Shown here piece by piece: positions 15,722 through 24,545 of a DNA stretch of 64,000 bases; position 1 is the first letter of the stretch; every line of letters begins with the position of its first letter. The stretch is from Dechloromonas sp. (lineage in GTDB: Bacteria; Pseudomonadota; Gammaproteobacteria; Burkholderiales; Rhodocyclaceae). The stretch covers positions 83,934 to 147,933 of the forward strand of contig JAABQV010000008.1 of assembly GCA_011391255.1 (NCBI GenBank), in the 5' to 3' direction. A program made the position numbers and the translations under genes. The notes under the pieces were generated by a model. That model saw nothing but the letters and a program-made list of their open reading frames with translations, did no database searches and was not told the origin of the DNA.

Positions 15722-16071
15722 TTGAGCTCCGTGAACTTCCCGATATCCAGCGTGCGCTTGGACTCGTAAAGCTTGTAGGCATAAGCCAGCATCAGCGCGG
15801 TAACGCCGACGCCGATAACGATGGCAGTGAGCACCAGCGCCTGTGGCACCGGGTCGATAATGCGCAGCACTGCATCGCTGGCGGCCACCGCCGAGTCAAT
15901 GATTGGCGCAGTGCGGCCGTGCATGTAGCCAATCGCGACAATGACCAGATGGACGCCTGTGTTGGCGATGGTGAAGGCGACGATCATGCGCAGCAGATTG
16001 CGATTGGTCAGCGCGCCGTAGAAGCCGATCAGAATCAGGATAAAGCCGGTTGCCATGACGAGATAGGCCAT
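15715..16071 (-). CDS. mrpC: MrpC/NuoK-like subunit
   Basis: 118 residues with three membrane helices, homologous to MrpC/MnhC and NuoK (LLRMIVAFTIANTGVHLVIVA, then PVPQALVLTAIVIGVGVTAL, the latter being the PxPQALVLTAIVI signature of MrpC). It forms part of the ion-translocating module. It overlaps both neighbours: its ATG overlaps the mrpB stop and its end overlaps the tandem antiporter start. Confidence 0.93.
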   Translation of the reverse strand: MAYLVMATGFILILIGFYGALTNRNLLRMIVAFTIANTGVHLVIVAIGYMHGRTAPIIDSAVAASDAVLRIIDPVPQALVLTAIVIGVGVTALMLAYAYKLYESKRTLDIGKFTELKW

Positions 16072-16769
16072 TACAGTTCCTCCGTCGCCGAGAGGTCAGC
16101 CAGGATGGACGAGAACTCGGCACCCACCTTGAGACCAATCAGCGAATAGATCAGCGGGATCGCACCGGCTGAAAAGAGCGCGCCGAGCTCGCCGATCGGC
16201 AATATCCGGTTATCGAGAAAGCCGCCGGCGAAGACCAGTCCGGCGACGCCGATTGCCACATAGAAAATGCCGGCAATCGACTCCAGCGCCGAAATCAGAC
16301 GATGGCTGAAGTGCTTGAGCGGATCGGTCAGCAGCAGCAACAGGACACCCGAAGCAATGATCGCCCCGCCTTGGAAACCGCCACCCGGGGTCAAGTGACC
16401 ATTCACAAAGACATAGACGCCGAGCAGCATGATCAGCGGCGTCAGCAGGCGGCTGCCGGTAACCAGCAGTTCGCCAGCCGGGGCCAGATTGCGTTGTTGA
16501 TGTTCCTGCTTCTTGCCACGCGCCAGCACCAGGCCAACGATGGAAGCCGAGAGGAAGAGCACAGTCACTTCACCAAGGGTATCGAGACCGCGATAGGTGA
16601 CGACGATGGCGGTGACGATGTTGGCTGAACCGAGATCGACAGCGGTGCGCTCGGCGTAATAGAGCGCTGTCAGGTTGAGCCAGGTATCGGGTTCGTAGCT
16701 GACCAGCAGGGCGGAAAAAATGGCAGCGACAAAGAGGAGCAGCAGAAATACGGCAAAGTTCTTAATCAT
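16071..16769 (-). CDS. mrpB: MrpB-like subunit with N-terminal MbhE-like part
   Basis: 232 residues from Met at 16769, which has a GGAGG site 6 nt upstream. The N-terminal 85 residues resemble the segment that is the end of MrpA or the separate MbhE subunit (TYRGLDTLGEVTVLFLSA). The C-terminal 140 are MnhB (VNGHLTPGGGFQGGAIIA is the family signature). The fused arrangement matches MbxE/F-type subunits rather than a Na+/H+ Mrp antiporter. It overlaps the DUF4040 gene by 8 nt. Confidence 0.9.
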   Translation of the reverse strand: MIKNFAVFLLLLFVAAIFSALLVSYEPDTWLNLTALYYAERTAVDLGSANIVTAIVVTYRGLDTLGEVTVLFLSASIVGLVLARGKKQEHQQRNLAPAGELLVTGSRLLTPLIMLLGVYVFVNGHLTPGGGFQGGAIIASGVLLLLLTDPLKHFSHRLISALESIAGIFYVAIGVAGLVFAGGFLDNRILPIGELGALFSAGAIPLIYSLIGLKVGAEFSSILADLSATEEL

Positions 16770-17016
16770 TTTCGCCTCCGCGGACACGACCGAGGACGAA
16801 GAAAAGCAGGAAGGTGGTCAGTCCGCTGCCGATGGCTGCCTCGGTCATCGCCACGTCGGGCGAGGCCATGACGAGAAAGACGATGGAGGCAGCAAGACTG
16901 ACCAGACCGGCCGCCAGTATCGCCACCGGCAGGCTCTTGCCGCGCACTGCGAGAATGGCGGCACCGATCATCGTGACCGACAGCAGGACCGTCATTCCGA
17001 CAAGGATCGGGCTCAT
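16762..17016 (-). CDS. DUF4040 / MbhD-like subunit
   Basis: 84 residues with three membrane helices. The segment VMASPDVAMTEAAIGSGL is the signature of DUF4040, found at the C-terminus of MrpA or as the separate MbhD subunit. The rest of MrpA is absent, which separates this operon from true Mrp antiporters. It overlaps mrpG (ATGA) and mrpB. Confidence 0.9.
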   Translation of the reverse strand: MSPILVGMTVLLSVTMIGAAILAVRGKSLPVAILAAGLVSLAASIVFLVMASPDVAMTEAAIGSGLTTFLLFFVLGRVRGGEND

Positions 17017-17351
17017 GAGCGGCCTCCAAAATCATCTTCGAGGCGGTCAACTGCCGTCAGGGGCGATTTTTCAGAACCGCTGCGGTGGGCGGCGCGCGCC
17101 AACACCTGTGAAGAAATCGGGTTGGTGAACAAGACGAACAAGCCGATCAGCGCCAGCTTCAGTGCCCAGTCAGGTTGCAGACAGGCAGCGCCAGCGAGGG
17201 TCAGCAAGGTGCCCAGGGTCGTCGCCTTGGTCCCGGCCTGAATACGGTTGAAGACATCGGGCATGCGCCTCAGCCCGAGGCCACCGAGCAACAGGAAGGC
17301 GCTGCCGGCAATCAGCAAGAGGCCGCCGAGCGGAGCAAGCAATTCAGTCAT
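17013..17351 (-). CDS. mrpG: MrpG-like subunit
   Basis: 112 residues with three membrane helices. FLLLGGLGLRRMPDVFNRIQAGTK is close to the LRMPDxxxRxHAxTK signature of MnhG. A charged C-terminal tail of 25 residues follows the last helix. The gene overlaps mrpF by one base and the DUF4040 gene by four. Confidence 0.92.
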   Translation of the reverse strand: MTELLAPLGGLLLIAGSAFLLLGGLGLRRMPDVFNRIQAGTKATTLGTLLTLAGAACLQPDWALKLALIGLFVLFTNPISSQVLARAAHRSGSEKSPLTAVDRLEDDFGGRS

Positions 17352-17611
17352 CAGAACCCCCGTTCCAGATAACGGGCGACGACGATCACGCCCAGGAAGG
17401 AGAGCAGCGCATAGATCAGCGCGACGTCGAGATAGATGCCGCGCCCTTCGGCCAGCGAGACGAGAACGATGCCGGTGATGCCGATAATGGTCAGGACGTC
17501 AAAGGCAACCACGCGATCGGCTGGCGACGGTCCGCGGAAAAAGCGCTCAAGGGCCAGCAAAAATGCGACGCCGGTAATCGCGGCAGCGATATAGACCAGG
17601 ATTTCAACCAT
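17351..17611 (-). CDS. mrpF: MrpF-like subunit
   Basis: 86 residues with three membrane helices, containing GPSPADRVVAFDVLTIIGI, the GPxxxDRVxAxDxL signature of MnhF/MrpF. It overlaps mrpE by 8 nt. As in Mrp and Mbh complexes it presumably forms part of the small-helix cluster next to MrpE and MrpG. Confidence 0.93.
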   Translation of the reverse strand: MVEILVYIAAAITGVAFLLALERFFRGPSPADRVVAFDVLTIIGITGIVLVSLAEGRGIYLDVALIYALLSFLGVIVVARYLERGF

Positions 17612-18101
17612 ACATCACCTCGAGATAGTCCTCGAATCCGGAAACAATCGCCGCCGTCGCCTCGTCAATATCGGCGGAATCGACCGTCACCCAATGGATA
17701 TAGAGCCACTCGCCAAGCATCTCGACGGTCAGCGTGCCCGGCGTCAAAGTGATCGAGTTGGCCAGCATCAGGCGCCCCATCCTGCTTTTCAGGCGCGTCC
17801 TGACTTTGACGATACCGGGATTGAGTGGCAGCGAAGGCGCCAGAACGACAGAGGCGAGATTGAGGTTGGCCTTGACCAGTTCTTTAATGAAAAAGAAAAA
17901 GTACAGCACCGTCGTCAGCAAAGCGCGTGGATTCAGGCGCAGCTCGGAGAAAAACCCGAGGCCGTTTCTGAACAGAAACGTAATCACCGCAGCGGCAACA
18001 GCACCAACCATCAGCACGTCATTGGCAAGCGAGGCGTTCAACAGCAACCAGAATAAAAACAGTGCCGCGAACATCAACAGCGAGTCTTTCGCCTTGTTCA
18101 T
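17604..18101 (-). CDS. mrpE: MrpE-like subunit, first gene of the complex
   Basis: 165 residues from Met at 18101 (AAGG 8 nt upstream). Two N-terminal membrane helices are followed by a soluble domain with the MrpE signature: ANSITLTPGTLTVEM and WLYIHWV. It is the first gene of a 13-gene run on the minus strand with gaps or overlaps of only a few bases, so the promoter should lie in 18102-18268. Confidence 0.92.
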   Translation of the reverse strand: MNKAKDSLLMFAALFLFWLLLNASLANDVLMVGAVAAAVITFLFRNGLGFFSELRLNPRALLTTVLYFFFFIKELVKANLNLASVVLAPSLPLNPGIVKVRTRLKSRMGRLMLANSITLTPGTLTVEMLGEWLYIHWVTVDSADIDEATAAIVSGFEDYLEVMYG

Positions 18102-18119
18102 TGTTTGACCTTGCATTTG

Positions 18120-18164
18120 ACAGTAAATACAACGGTTCGCATCGTGCGAATCCAACAGTAAATA
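18120..18164 (-). promoter_or_regulatory. Repeats and palindrome upstream of the Mrp/complex-I-like operon
   Basis: On the minus strand TATTTACTGT occurs twice (18155-18164 and 18120-18129), enclosing a perfect inverted repeat TTCGCA-TCG-TGCGAA (18136-18150). The flanking DNA is AT-rich. Likely regulator-binding and promoter region for the operon starting at 18101. Confidence 0.5.
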
Positions 18165-18268
18165 TATTTAAGCTTATATTCTACTACGCAAGCCGATCAA
18201 ATGCTGCATCGCAACAAGTTTATTAATTCAGTATGATTTTCTTAAAATTCAATGAGATAGGCGTGCCG

Positions 18269-18294
18269 AAAAAAAACAGGCGCAGTAGCGCCTG
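18269..18294 (-). terminator. Intrinsic terminator after the HlyD-family gene
   Basis: On the minus strand CAGGCGC-TACT-GCGCCTG is followed by eight T, 17 nt after the stop of the HlyD-family gene. Confidence 0.9.
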
Positions 18295-18310
18295 ATCTGA
18301 CCGCAAACGC

Positions 18311-19315
18311 TCACAAGGCCTTCAAATAAGCCTCAGCTGCAGCAAAGCGTAACAGTGACCCGATCACGAGATCGAGGAAGCCGAGCAGATGAATTGGTTT
18401 TTCGGCAGCTATCCAGGCCTTGCCGGTAGCACCAACCGGAATGTGCACACCTTCCGGCTCCTCGAACTCGAGAATCACGGTGCGCCCAATCTCGTTCCTG
18501 TTCTTCACCACATGCTGCGTTACGCTCTGCGGCGTACCGAGAAGCGCGCCTTGCGCCTCACCGGTGGACTCGGTAATGCTGTGCACGCGGGCGCGAAAGA
18601 TCTTGCCCGGGTAGGCATCCACATAGAACTCCGAGAAAGCACGCGGCTTGATGAATTCGTAGACCTGATCCGGAATGCGCAACTCGATGAACTTCTTGTT
18701 GGTGAACATGTGAATCGCCGCCGGACGCTGCTCGCCAAAATACTGCCCTTCCGACGAAAACTGCACGGCCACCTGCCCGTCTACAGGAGCAACAACCAGC
18801 GCCTTGTCGATCTTCCACTGCAGGTCTGCCATATCCTGCTCGGCCTTGATCACCAGATCACGCTGGGTGGCGACTTCGGCCACCTTGGCATCGTATTCCG
18901 ACTGTGGAATAACTTCGCCACGCAGCTTGCCAAGACGCTTGAGATCGTTTTCCAGCTTGCCCAACTGCGTCTGCAAACGACCCTTCTCGGCCTTTTTGGC
19001 GGCCATCTGGATGGCGTAGCGGTCAGTCTTGAAGCTATACACCGGATCGCCGGCTTTCAGCTTCTGGTTGTGGGTCACATAGAGCTTGTCGATTTCACCC
19101 CCGGCCGGACTATTGAGCACGATGTGCGGCGCCTTGACGGTGGTTGTCGCGGTCAGGTCGATGAAGGCGTAATAACGGGTAAAGGTCAACAGCATAAAAA
19201 GCACGAAAACCGCGCCGAGGCTCATGGCGACGAAATTGCCGATGGTCTTTTTGACAAAGCCGAACTTGACCAACAGCCAGCAAATCAGAAAATACGGAAC
19301 CAGGGTCAGCTTCAT
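18311..19315 (-). CDS. HlyD-family membrane fusion protein
   Basis: 334 residues. One or two N-terminal membrane helices (residues 5-50) are followed by a split biotinyl-lipoyl domain (AGGEIDKLYVTHNQKLKAGD at the start and APVDGQVAVQF near 200), a coiled-coil hairpin (about 110-185) and a beta-barrel domain. This is the layout of EmrA/YibH-type adaptors. It overlaps the DUF3302-like gene by ATGA and follows an outer-membrane factor gene, so the three probably form an export system. No obvious inner-membrane transporter of a standard family is encoded with them; the substrate is unknown. Confidence 0.88.
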   Translation of the reverse strand: MKLTLVPYFLICWLLVKFGFVKKTIGNFVAMSLGAVFVLFMLLTFTRYYAFIDLTATTTVKAPHIVLNSPAGGEIDKLYVTHNQKLKAGDPVYSFKTDRYAIQMAAKKAEKGRLQTQLGKLENDLKRLGKLRGEVIPQSEYDAKVAEVATQRDLVIKAEQDMADLQWKIDKALVVAPVDGQVAVQFSSEGQYFGEQRPAAIHMFTNKKFIELRIPDQVYEFIKPRAFSEFYVDAYPGKIFRARVHSITESTGEAQGALLGTPQSVTQHVVKNRNEIGRTVILEFEEPEGVHIPVGATGKAWIAAEKPIHLLGFLDLVIGSLLRFAAAEAYLKAL

Positions 19316-19716
19316 GCCTTGTTCTCCCCGCTGTGATTGCTTGCCGATTCAAGCGGGACATCGTCAGCCGCCGGTGTCCGCGAGCGGCGCAGAATACGCA
19401 CCAGAAAATCCTCGAAGGCCTGCCAGTCCATATAGGCAATGAACAGGGCGAGCGCCCAGATTTCGTGCATGAACAGGCCAAGCAGGGTCAGCGCGGTGAC
19501 CAGCTCGGCTTGCCGCATATTCTTGTGGCCGGCCTTGTGCGACGGAATCTCGTGGATACGCCAAGCCAGCATGAGCAAGGCAACGACGCCGATCAGCAGG
19601 GCTGGTAACAAAATATAGAGCAACCAGTCAGCATCAAGAACTTCGCGATAAATACCGAAGGGTTCGTTGACAAAGTAGCCCTCGGGCTTCTCTTCGGCAT
19701 AGACATGGAACATCAT
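19312..19716 (-). CDS. Inner-membrane protein, YibI/DUF3302-like
   Basis: 134 residues with two or three predicted membrane helices (residues 31-52, 70-92). The segment IHEIPSHKAGHKNMRQAEL followed by a helix resembles YibI/DUF3302 proteins, which in E. coli are encoded beside the HlyD-like YibH. Here too it is sandwiched between the outer-membrane factor and HlyD-type genes with overlapping ends. The gene begins with two adjacent ATGs. Confidence 0.65.
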   Translation of the reverse strand: MMFHVYAEEKPEGYFVNEPFGIYREVLDADWLLYILLPALLIGVVALLMLAWRIHEIPSHKAGHKNMRQAELVTALTLLGLFMHEIWALALFIAYMDWQAFEDFLVRILRRSRTPAADDVPLESASNHSGENKA

Positions 19717-21101
19717 CAGAAACCTCCTCCAAGAGCTTTGTAATATTGGCTGCGGGCAGCCAGTTGCGTCTGGCGGGCATCGGCGAGCGACAACTCGGCG
19801 TTGAGCACCTTGATGGATTCGCCCAGCACTTCAAACTTGCTTGAGCGTCCGGCGTCGTAGCTTTTCTGGGTCAGCGCCAGCGACTTTTTGCGGGTTGCCA
19901 CTTCGGACTCCGAGGAAGCCACCTGGCTATCACTGGTATCGCGCAGCACCATTGCTTCGTAGGTGTCACGGAAGGCGAGCGAGACGGTGTAGCGGTAGTG
20001 CGCCACGGCCTTTTCCCGGCGCGCCTCGGCGCCCTCGGCTTTGGACTGGATCAGGCCGGCATCGTAAATCGGACCGGTCAGTCCGGCACTGGCGTCGAGG
20101 TACAAGGGGAAGCCGGTAATCAGGCCACTCGAACTGGCAATCAGCCCGGCCAGCAAGGCAAGGTTGAGGCGCGGATAACGCTCGGCACGGGCGGCGTTCA
20201 CATCAGCATGGGCGGCAACCAGCAACTGCTCGGCGGAAGCAACGTCGGGGCGGCGGAGTAGCAGGGCTGAATCGAACTCGCGTGGGGTATCGGGAACTTT
20301 CGGCTGGGCGCCACGCGGCAAATGTTCTGCCATCAACCGCGGGCTGCGCCCAACCAGAATGTGCAGAGCCAGTTCGGTTTTAGCGATAGCCGACTCAATG
20401 CCCGGGATGCGCGCTTCGGTGGCTGACCATTCAGCAAGACTTTGCTGGTAGGCGAGTTGCGTACCGGCCTCGGCCTTCCAGCGCCGGTATTCAAGATTGG
20501 CTGCGTATTTGAGACTGGCCGCTGCATCGCGGGTCATCAGCAGTTTGGCGTCAAGGCTGCGCAACTGGAGATAGGTATCGACCACGGCCGAGGAAATCGA
20601 CAACGCGGTCGCGTTACGGGTGTGTTCGGAGGCTGCGAGGCGCGCCAGGGCAGCATCATTCATCAGGCGGATACGCCCCCAGAGATCAATCTCCCAGCTT
20701 ACTCCGGCACCCACTGCGGCAGAGGCGTTGGCGCTGTTGATCTCTTTGTCGTTGATCGCGACGCTGACCTGACGCTGGGTCGCCCCGATCTTCGCAACAC
20801 CATCAAGGCGTGGTGATAGTAGCGCCTTGGCGGCACTGGCGTTGGCACGCGCTTCTTCGATATTGCTCGCTGCCTTGGCAAGATCGAGATTATTGATCAG
20901 TGCTTCGTACACCAACTGATCAAGCGCCGGATCGGCGAAGGCTTTCCACCACTGGCGGTCAATGCTCAGGGGTTTAAGGGGCGGTGCCGGTACGTCTATT
21001 TCGGGGGTGGAATAGCGCGGCCAGTTCATCGCACAGCCCGTCGTTGCAAACAAAGCAATGACCAGGAGAGCGCGAAGAAACGAATCAGAAACTTTCAACA
21101 T
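19716..21101 (-). CDS. Outer-membrane efflux lipoprotein (NodT/OprM family)
   Basis: 461 residues, normal for OprM/CusC-type trimeric outer-membrane channels. The signal peptide ends in a lipobox (TTGCAM). Two tandem OEP repeats are visible, each starting with a long helix pair; motifs include VSWEIDLWGR, LLRRPDV and the terminal YKALGGG. It provides the exit duct for the HlyD-type adaptor encoded downstream. It is the first gene of a three-gene overlapping set. Upstream lies a 190-bp gap containing the TTGCGGTCAACCGCAA palindrome. Confidence 0.93.
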   Translation of the reverse strand: MLKVSDSFLRALLVIALFATTGCAMNWPRYSTPEIDVPAPPLKPLSIDRQWWKAFADPALDQLVYEALINNLDLAKAASNIEEARANASAAKALLSPRLDGVAKIGATQRQVSVAINDKEINSANASAAVGAGVSWEIDLWGRIRLMNDAALARLAASEHTRNATALSISSAVVDTYLQLRSLDAKLLMTRDAAASLKYAANLEYRRWKAEAGTQLAYQQSLAEWSATEARIPGIESAIAKTELALHILVGRSPRLMAEHLPRGAQPKVPDTPREFDSALLLRRPDVASAEQLLVAAHADVNAARAERYPRLNLALLAGLIASSSGLITGFPLYLDASAGLTGPIYDAGLIQSKAEGAEARREKAVAHYRYTVSLAFRDTYEAMVLRDTSDSQVASSESEVATRKKSLALTQKSYDAGRSSKFEVLGESIKVLNAELSLADARQTQLAARSQYYKALGGGF

Positions 21102-21213
21102 AGCAACACTGGACTCCGCTCAAGCAATGCCTAGGGATTACAGGCAGGGATTTCGCACTATATCTCAAGGCCGAAAGGCGCTCCAGACCGCCCGCCGCCC
21201 TGCCAGCAAAATA

Positions 21214-21229
21214 TTGCGGTCAACCGCAA
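21214..21229. repeat. GTTGACCGCAA motif, palindromic copy
   Basis: TTGCGGTCAACCGCAA: the recurring 11-mer with its 7-bp arm inverted, in the gap between aroG and the efflux operon. Confidence 0.65.
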
Positions 21230-21293
21230 AAACGAAGCTGTTTTTGGCCCCAAGGAACTAGTACGACAGTCGACGCAGCTTTCTGCCAACAGC

Positions 21294-22382
21294 TTACTCT
21301 GCGGCCTCAATCAGCCGCCGGGCGCGGACAGCAGCTGCCAGTTTGTCGAGCACCGTCTGGCTGTCTTCCCAATTGATGCAGGCATCCGTCACGCTTTGAC
21401 CATAGGTCAGCGCCTTGTCGGGAACAATATCCTGACGCCCCTCAACCAGATGGGATTCAACCATGACGCCGACAATACGATCTTCTCCGGCAGCCAGTTG
21501 TGCGCAAACGCTGTCATTGACTTCCAGTTGCAACTTGTACTGCTTGCGGCTATTGCCATGCGAGAAATCGACCATCAAACGTGCGGCCAGACCGGATTTG
21601 GCGATTTCAGTACATGCCGCATCGACACTCGGCGCATCGAAATTCGGTTCCTTGCCGCCGCGCAGGATGACGTGACAATCCTCGTTGCCCATGGTCGAGA
21701 CAATCGCCGTGTGGCCGGATTTGGTGACCGACAAAAAGTGATGCGGAGAATTGGCCGAACGAATCGCGTCGACCGCAATCCGCATGTTGCCATCGGTGCC
21801 ATTCTTGAAGCCGACCGGGCAGGAAAGGCCGGAAGCCAGTTCGCGATGCACTTGCGACTCTGTCGTACGCGCGCCGATCGCCCCCCAGGCGATCAGGTCG
21901 GCTGTGTATTGCGGGGTGATGGTGTCGAGAAACTCGGTCGCACAGGGCAAGTCAAGTTCATTGACATCAATCAGTATCTTGCGCGCCAGGCGCAGGCCTT
22001 CATTGATGCGGAAAGTGTTGTCCATGCGCGGGTCGTTGATCAGTCCTTTCCAGCCAACGGTGGTACGGGGCTTCTCGAAGTAAACCCGCATCAGCACAAC
22101 GAGATCTTCAGCGTACTTTTCTGCTTCCCCGGCCAGCTTTTTGGCGTAATCAATTGCCAGATCGTAGTCGTGAATCGAACATGGCCCAATCACCACCAGC
22201 AAACGATCGTCAGCACCATGCAAAATCCGGTGGATCGCCTGACGTGCCACATATGTGGTCTGCGCCGCCCGATTAGACAGGGGATATTCGCGGAAGACAT
22301 GAGCTGGCGGAACCAGCTCCTTGATCTCCTTGATCCGGACGTCGTCGGTGTTCGGCTTGCTGGTCGGTGCGCTGGTTGCCAT
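21294..22382 (-). CDS. aroG: 3-deoxy-7-phosphoheptulonate (DAHP) synthase, class I
   Basis: 362 residues, class I alpha DAHP synthase, which condenses phosphoenolpyruvate with erythrose 4-phosphate at the entry of the shikimate pathway. Conserved segments include VIGPCSIHD, YFEKPRTTVGWKG, GARTTESQVHRELASGLSCPVGFKNGTDGN and MVDFSHGNS, covering substrate and metal ligands. The N-terminal feedback region is present, but which aromatic amino acid inhibits it cannot be read with confidence. It lies 59 nt after a cytochrome c gene, probably an independent unit. Confidence 0.96.
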   Translation of the reverse strand: MATSAPTSKPNTDDVRIKEIKELVPPAHVFREYPLSNRAAQTTYVARQAIHRILHGADDRLLVVIGPCSIHDYDLAIDYAKKLAGEAEKYAEDLVVLMRVYFEKPRTTVGWKGLINDPRMDNTFRINEGLRLARKILIDVNELDLPCATEFLDTITPQYTADLIAWGAIGARTTESQVHRELASGLSCPVGFKNGTDGNMRIAVDAIRSANSPHHFLSVTKSGHTAIVSTMGNEDCHVILRGGKEPNFDAPSVDAACTEIAKSGLAARLMVDFSHGNSRKQYKLQLEVNDSVCAQLAAGEDRIVGVMVESHLVEGRQDIVPDKALTYGQSVTDACINWEDSQTVLDKLAAAVRARRLIEAAE

Positions 22383-22440
22383 TTGCTGCCCTGTTCGAAA
22401 ATACAGAAAGGGCGATATTCTACTTGAGCCCGTCAGTCAC

Positions 22441-23061
22441 TCACGGCAGCTGCGTCAGGTAATTTGCCAGCGCGACAATTTCGTCGTTTTTCAGATTGCC
22501 CGTTGCAATCGCCATCAGCTGATTATTGCGGACGCCGGTGCCATCACGATAACGCGTGAGGGTAGTTTGCAAATAAGGGAGTTTTTGCCCGGCAATGCGC
22601 GGAATTTCTTCATTTCCCCGCGCCTGTTCGCCATGGCAACGAGCACAAAGCCTGCCGAACAAGACCTTGCCTTGCGCGGCCAGAGTTGGATTGGATGGGG
22701 TCGGCGGCACCGGCATGTTGGCATAAAACATGGCAACCTGCATGCGCTCATCGTCCTTGAGCACCTTGATCAAGCCCTGCATAAAAGCATCCTTGCGCTC
22801 ACCACTGGCAAACTTGCGTATCTGTTCGAGCAGAAAAGCCGGATTTTGACCCGCCAGGTTGGGCACATCCGGCGTCTTGCTGATGCCGTTTTCACCGTGG
22901 CAATTGGCGCAGAAAAATGAGGCCTTGCGCCCTGAGTCAACGGCCGCCCGCAGAGCGACTGGATCGCCCTGAAGAGCTTTAAGACGCTCCTGAACCGCCG
23001 GTTGTGCAACTGCCGCGTTAGCCAACGTACCGATTACTGCGACCAGAATCCACTTCAGCAT
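22441..23061 (-). CDS. Dihaem cytochrome c (c4-like)
   Basis: 206 residues with a cleavable signal peptide (ending AVAQP, about residue 20) and two haem-binding motifs, CANCH near residue 51 and CARCH near residue 138, each in a class I cytochrome domain with distal Met candidates (FYANMPVPP, NQLMAIATG). Cytochromes c4 are periplasmic electron carriers to terminal oxidases or dissimilatory reductases. It stands between tldD and aroG. Confidence 0.92.
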   Translation of the reverse strand: MLKWILVAVIGTLANAAVAQPAVQERLKALQGDPVALRAAVDSGRKASFFCANCHGENGISKTPDVPNLAGQNPAFLLEQIRKFASGERKDAFMQGLIKVLKDDERMQVAMFYANMPVPPTPSNPTLAAQGKVLFGRLCARCHGEQARGNEEIPRIAGQKLPYLQTTLTRYRDGTGVRNNQLMAIATGNLKNDEIVALANYLTQLP

Positions 23062-23084
23062 AGCACCTCCAGAAAGTGTGGGTA

Positions 23085-24530
23085 TTATGCCGTACCACCC
23101 ACCGTCAGTCCATCAATGCGCAAGGTCGGCTGCCCGACGCCGACCGGCACACTTTGCCCGTCCTTGCCGCAGGTGCCGACGCCGGGGTCAAGTTTAAGGT
23201 CATTGCCGATCATCGACACCCGGTTCATCGCCTCCGGCCCGTTGCCAATCAGCGTCGCACCTTTGATCGGCCGCGTCACCTTGCCGTCTTCGATCAGATA
23301 AGCTTCACTCATCGAGAAGACAAATTTGCCGCTGGTGATATCGACCTGCCCACCACCGAAATTGGCTGCGTAGATACCCTTTTTGACTGATTTGATGATC
23401 TCCTGCGGATCGTGCTCGCCGGCCAACATCATGGTATTGGTCATGCGCGGCAGCGGCAGGTGGGCGAAGGATTCACGGCGGCCGTTACCGGTCGGGGCGA
23501 CGCCCATCAAACGGGCGTTGAGGCTGTCCTGCATATAACCCTTGAGGATGCCATCCTCGATCAGCACGTTGCGCTGCGTCGGATTACCTTCGTCGTCAAT
23601 ATTGAGCGAGCCGCGCCGGTCGGCGATAGTGCCATCATCGATCACCGTGACCCCTTTCGAGGCGACGCGCTGGCCGACGCGGCCACTGAAGGTCGAACTG
23701 CCTTTACGGTTGAAATCGCCTTCGAGACCGTGGCCGACCGCTTCATGGAGCAGAATACCCGGCCAGCCGGCGCCAAGCACCACCGTCATCTGGCCGGCCG
23801 GTGCCGCTTCGGCGTTGAGGTTGGTGACCGCCTGATGGACCGCTTCCTTGGCGTAGCGCTGGAGAATTTCATCATCGAAGTAACCAAAATCAAAGCGCCC
23901 GCCGCCGCCGGCACTCCCCTGCTCGCGCTTGCCGTTTTCCTGAACGATGACCGAAATCGAGCAGCGCACCAATGGGCGAATATCAGCTGCCAAGCGGCCA
24001 TCGGACCCGGCGACCAGAATCACTTCGTACTCGCCGGCAATCGACGCCATAACCTGCAAAACACGCGAATCAAGGGCGCGTGCAAAGCTCTCCAGGCGCT
24101 CCAGAAGTTTGACCTTTTCGTCGGCTGGCAGGGAGGCAATCGGGTCGTTGGGCAGATAAAGATTGCGCGCCGCAGCAACATGTTTGAGCGAAGGCAGCTC
24201 CCCGCTCTGGCCGGCAGCGGCAATCGCCCGCACGGCTGAGGCGGCATCAGTCAAGGCCTGTGAGCTGATATCGTCGGAATAGGCAAAGGCGGTTTTTTCG
24301 CCGGACAAGGCGCGCACGCCAACGCCTTGATCTATATTGAAGCTGCCCGACTTGACGATGCCTTCATCAAGACTCCAGGCTTCGGAACGCGAATACTGGA
24401 AATAGAGATCGGCGTAATCAACCTGATGCGTCAGGATATGGCCAAAGGTGCGCGACAGGTCTTGCTCGGTCAGTGAGAAGGGTGCGAGCAAAAGGGATTC
24501 GGCTTGCGCCAGGGCGCTGTCTGGATTCAA
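23085..24530 (-). CDS. tldD: Metalloprotease TldD
   Basis: 481 residues, full length for TldD. The zinc-binding motif HEAVGH, with GLEGDF following, lies near residues 262-272, and the C-terminus [16 protein letters not shown] is characteristic. TldD works with TldE/PmbA, usually encoded elsewhere, to degrade unfolded peptides and process small modified peptides; no tldE is present here. It lies 15 nt after the nitrilase gene in a yhdP-nitrilase-tldD series common in betaproteobacteria. Confidence 0.96.
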   Translation of the reverse strand: MNPDSALAQAESLLLAPFSLTEQDLSRTFGHILTHQVDYADLYFQYSRSEAWSLDEGIVKSGSFNIDQGVGVRALSGEKTAFAYSDDISSQALTDAASAVRAIAAAGQSGELPSLKHVAAARNLYLPNDPIASLPADEKVKLLERLESFARALDSRVLQVMASIAGEYEVILVAGSDGRLAADIRPLVRCSISVIVQENGKREQGSAGGGGRFDFGYFDDEILQRYAKEAVHQAVTNLNAEAAPAGQMTVVLGAGWPGILLHEAVGHGLEGDFNRKGSSTFSGRVGQRVASKGVTVIDDGTIADRRGSLNIDDEGNPTQRNVLIEDGILKGYMQDSLNARLMGVAPTGNGRRESFAHLPLPRMTNTMMLAGEHDPQEIIKSVKKGIYAANFGGGQVDITSGKFVFSMSEAYLIEDGKVTRPIKGATLIGNGPEAMNRVSMIGNDLKLDPGVGTCGKDGQSVPVGVGQPTLRIDGLTVGGTA

Positions 24531-24545
24531 TTGAGAACCTATTCT

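Noticed and set aside
12587..18101. Ordinary Mrp Na+/H+ antiporter
   Set aside because: A full-length MrpA is missing and NuoB/C/D/H-like subunits follow in the same overlapping operon.
21396..22427. Open frame of 343 codons opposite aroG
   Set aside because: aroG is unmistakable on the other strand.
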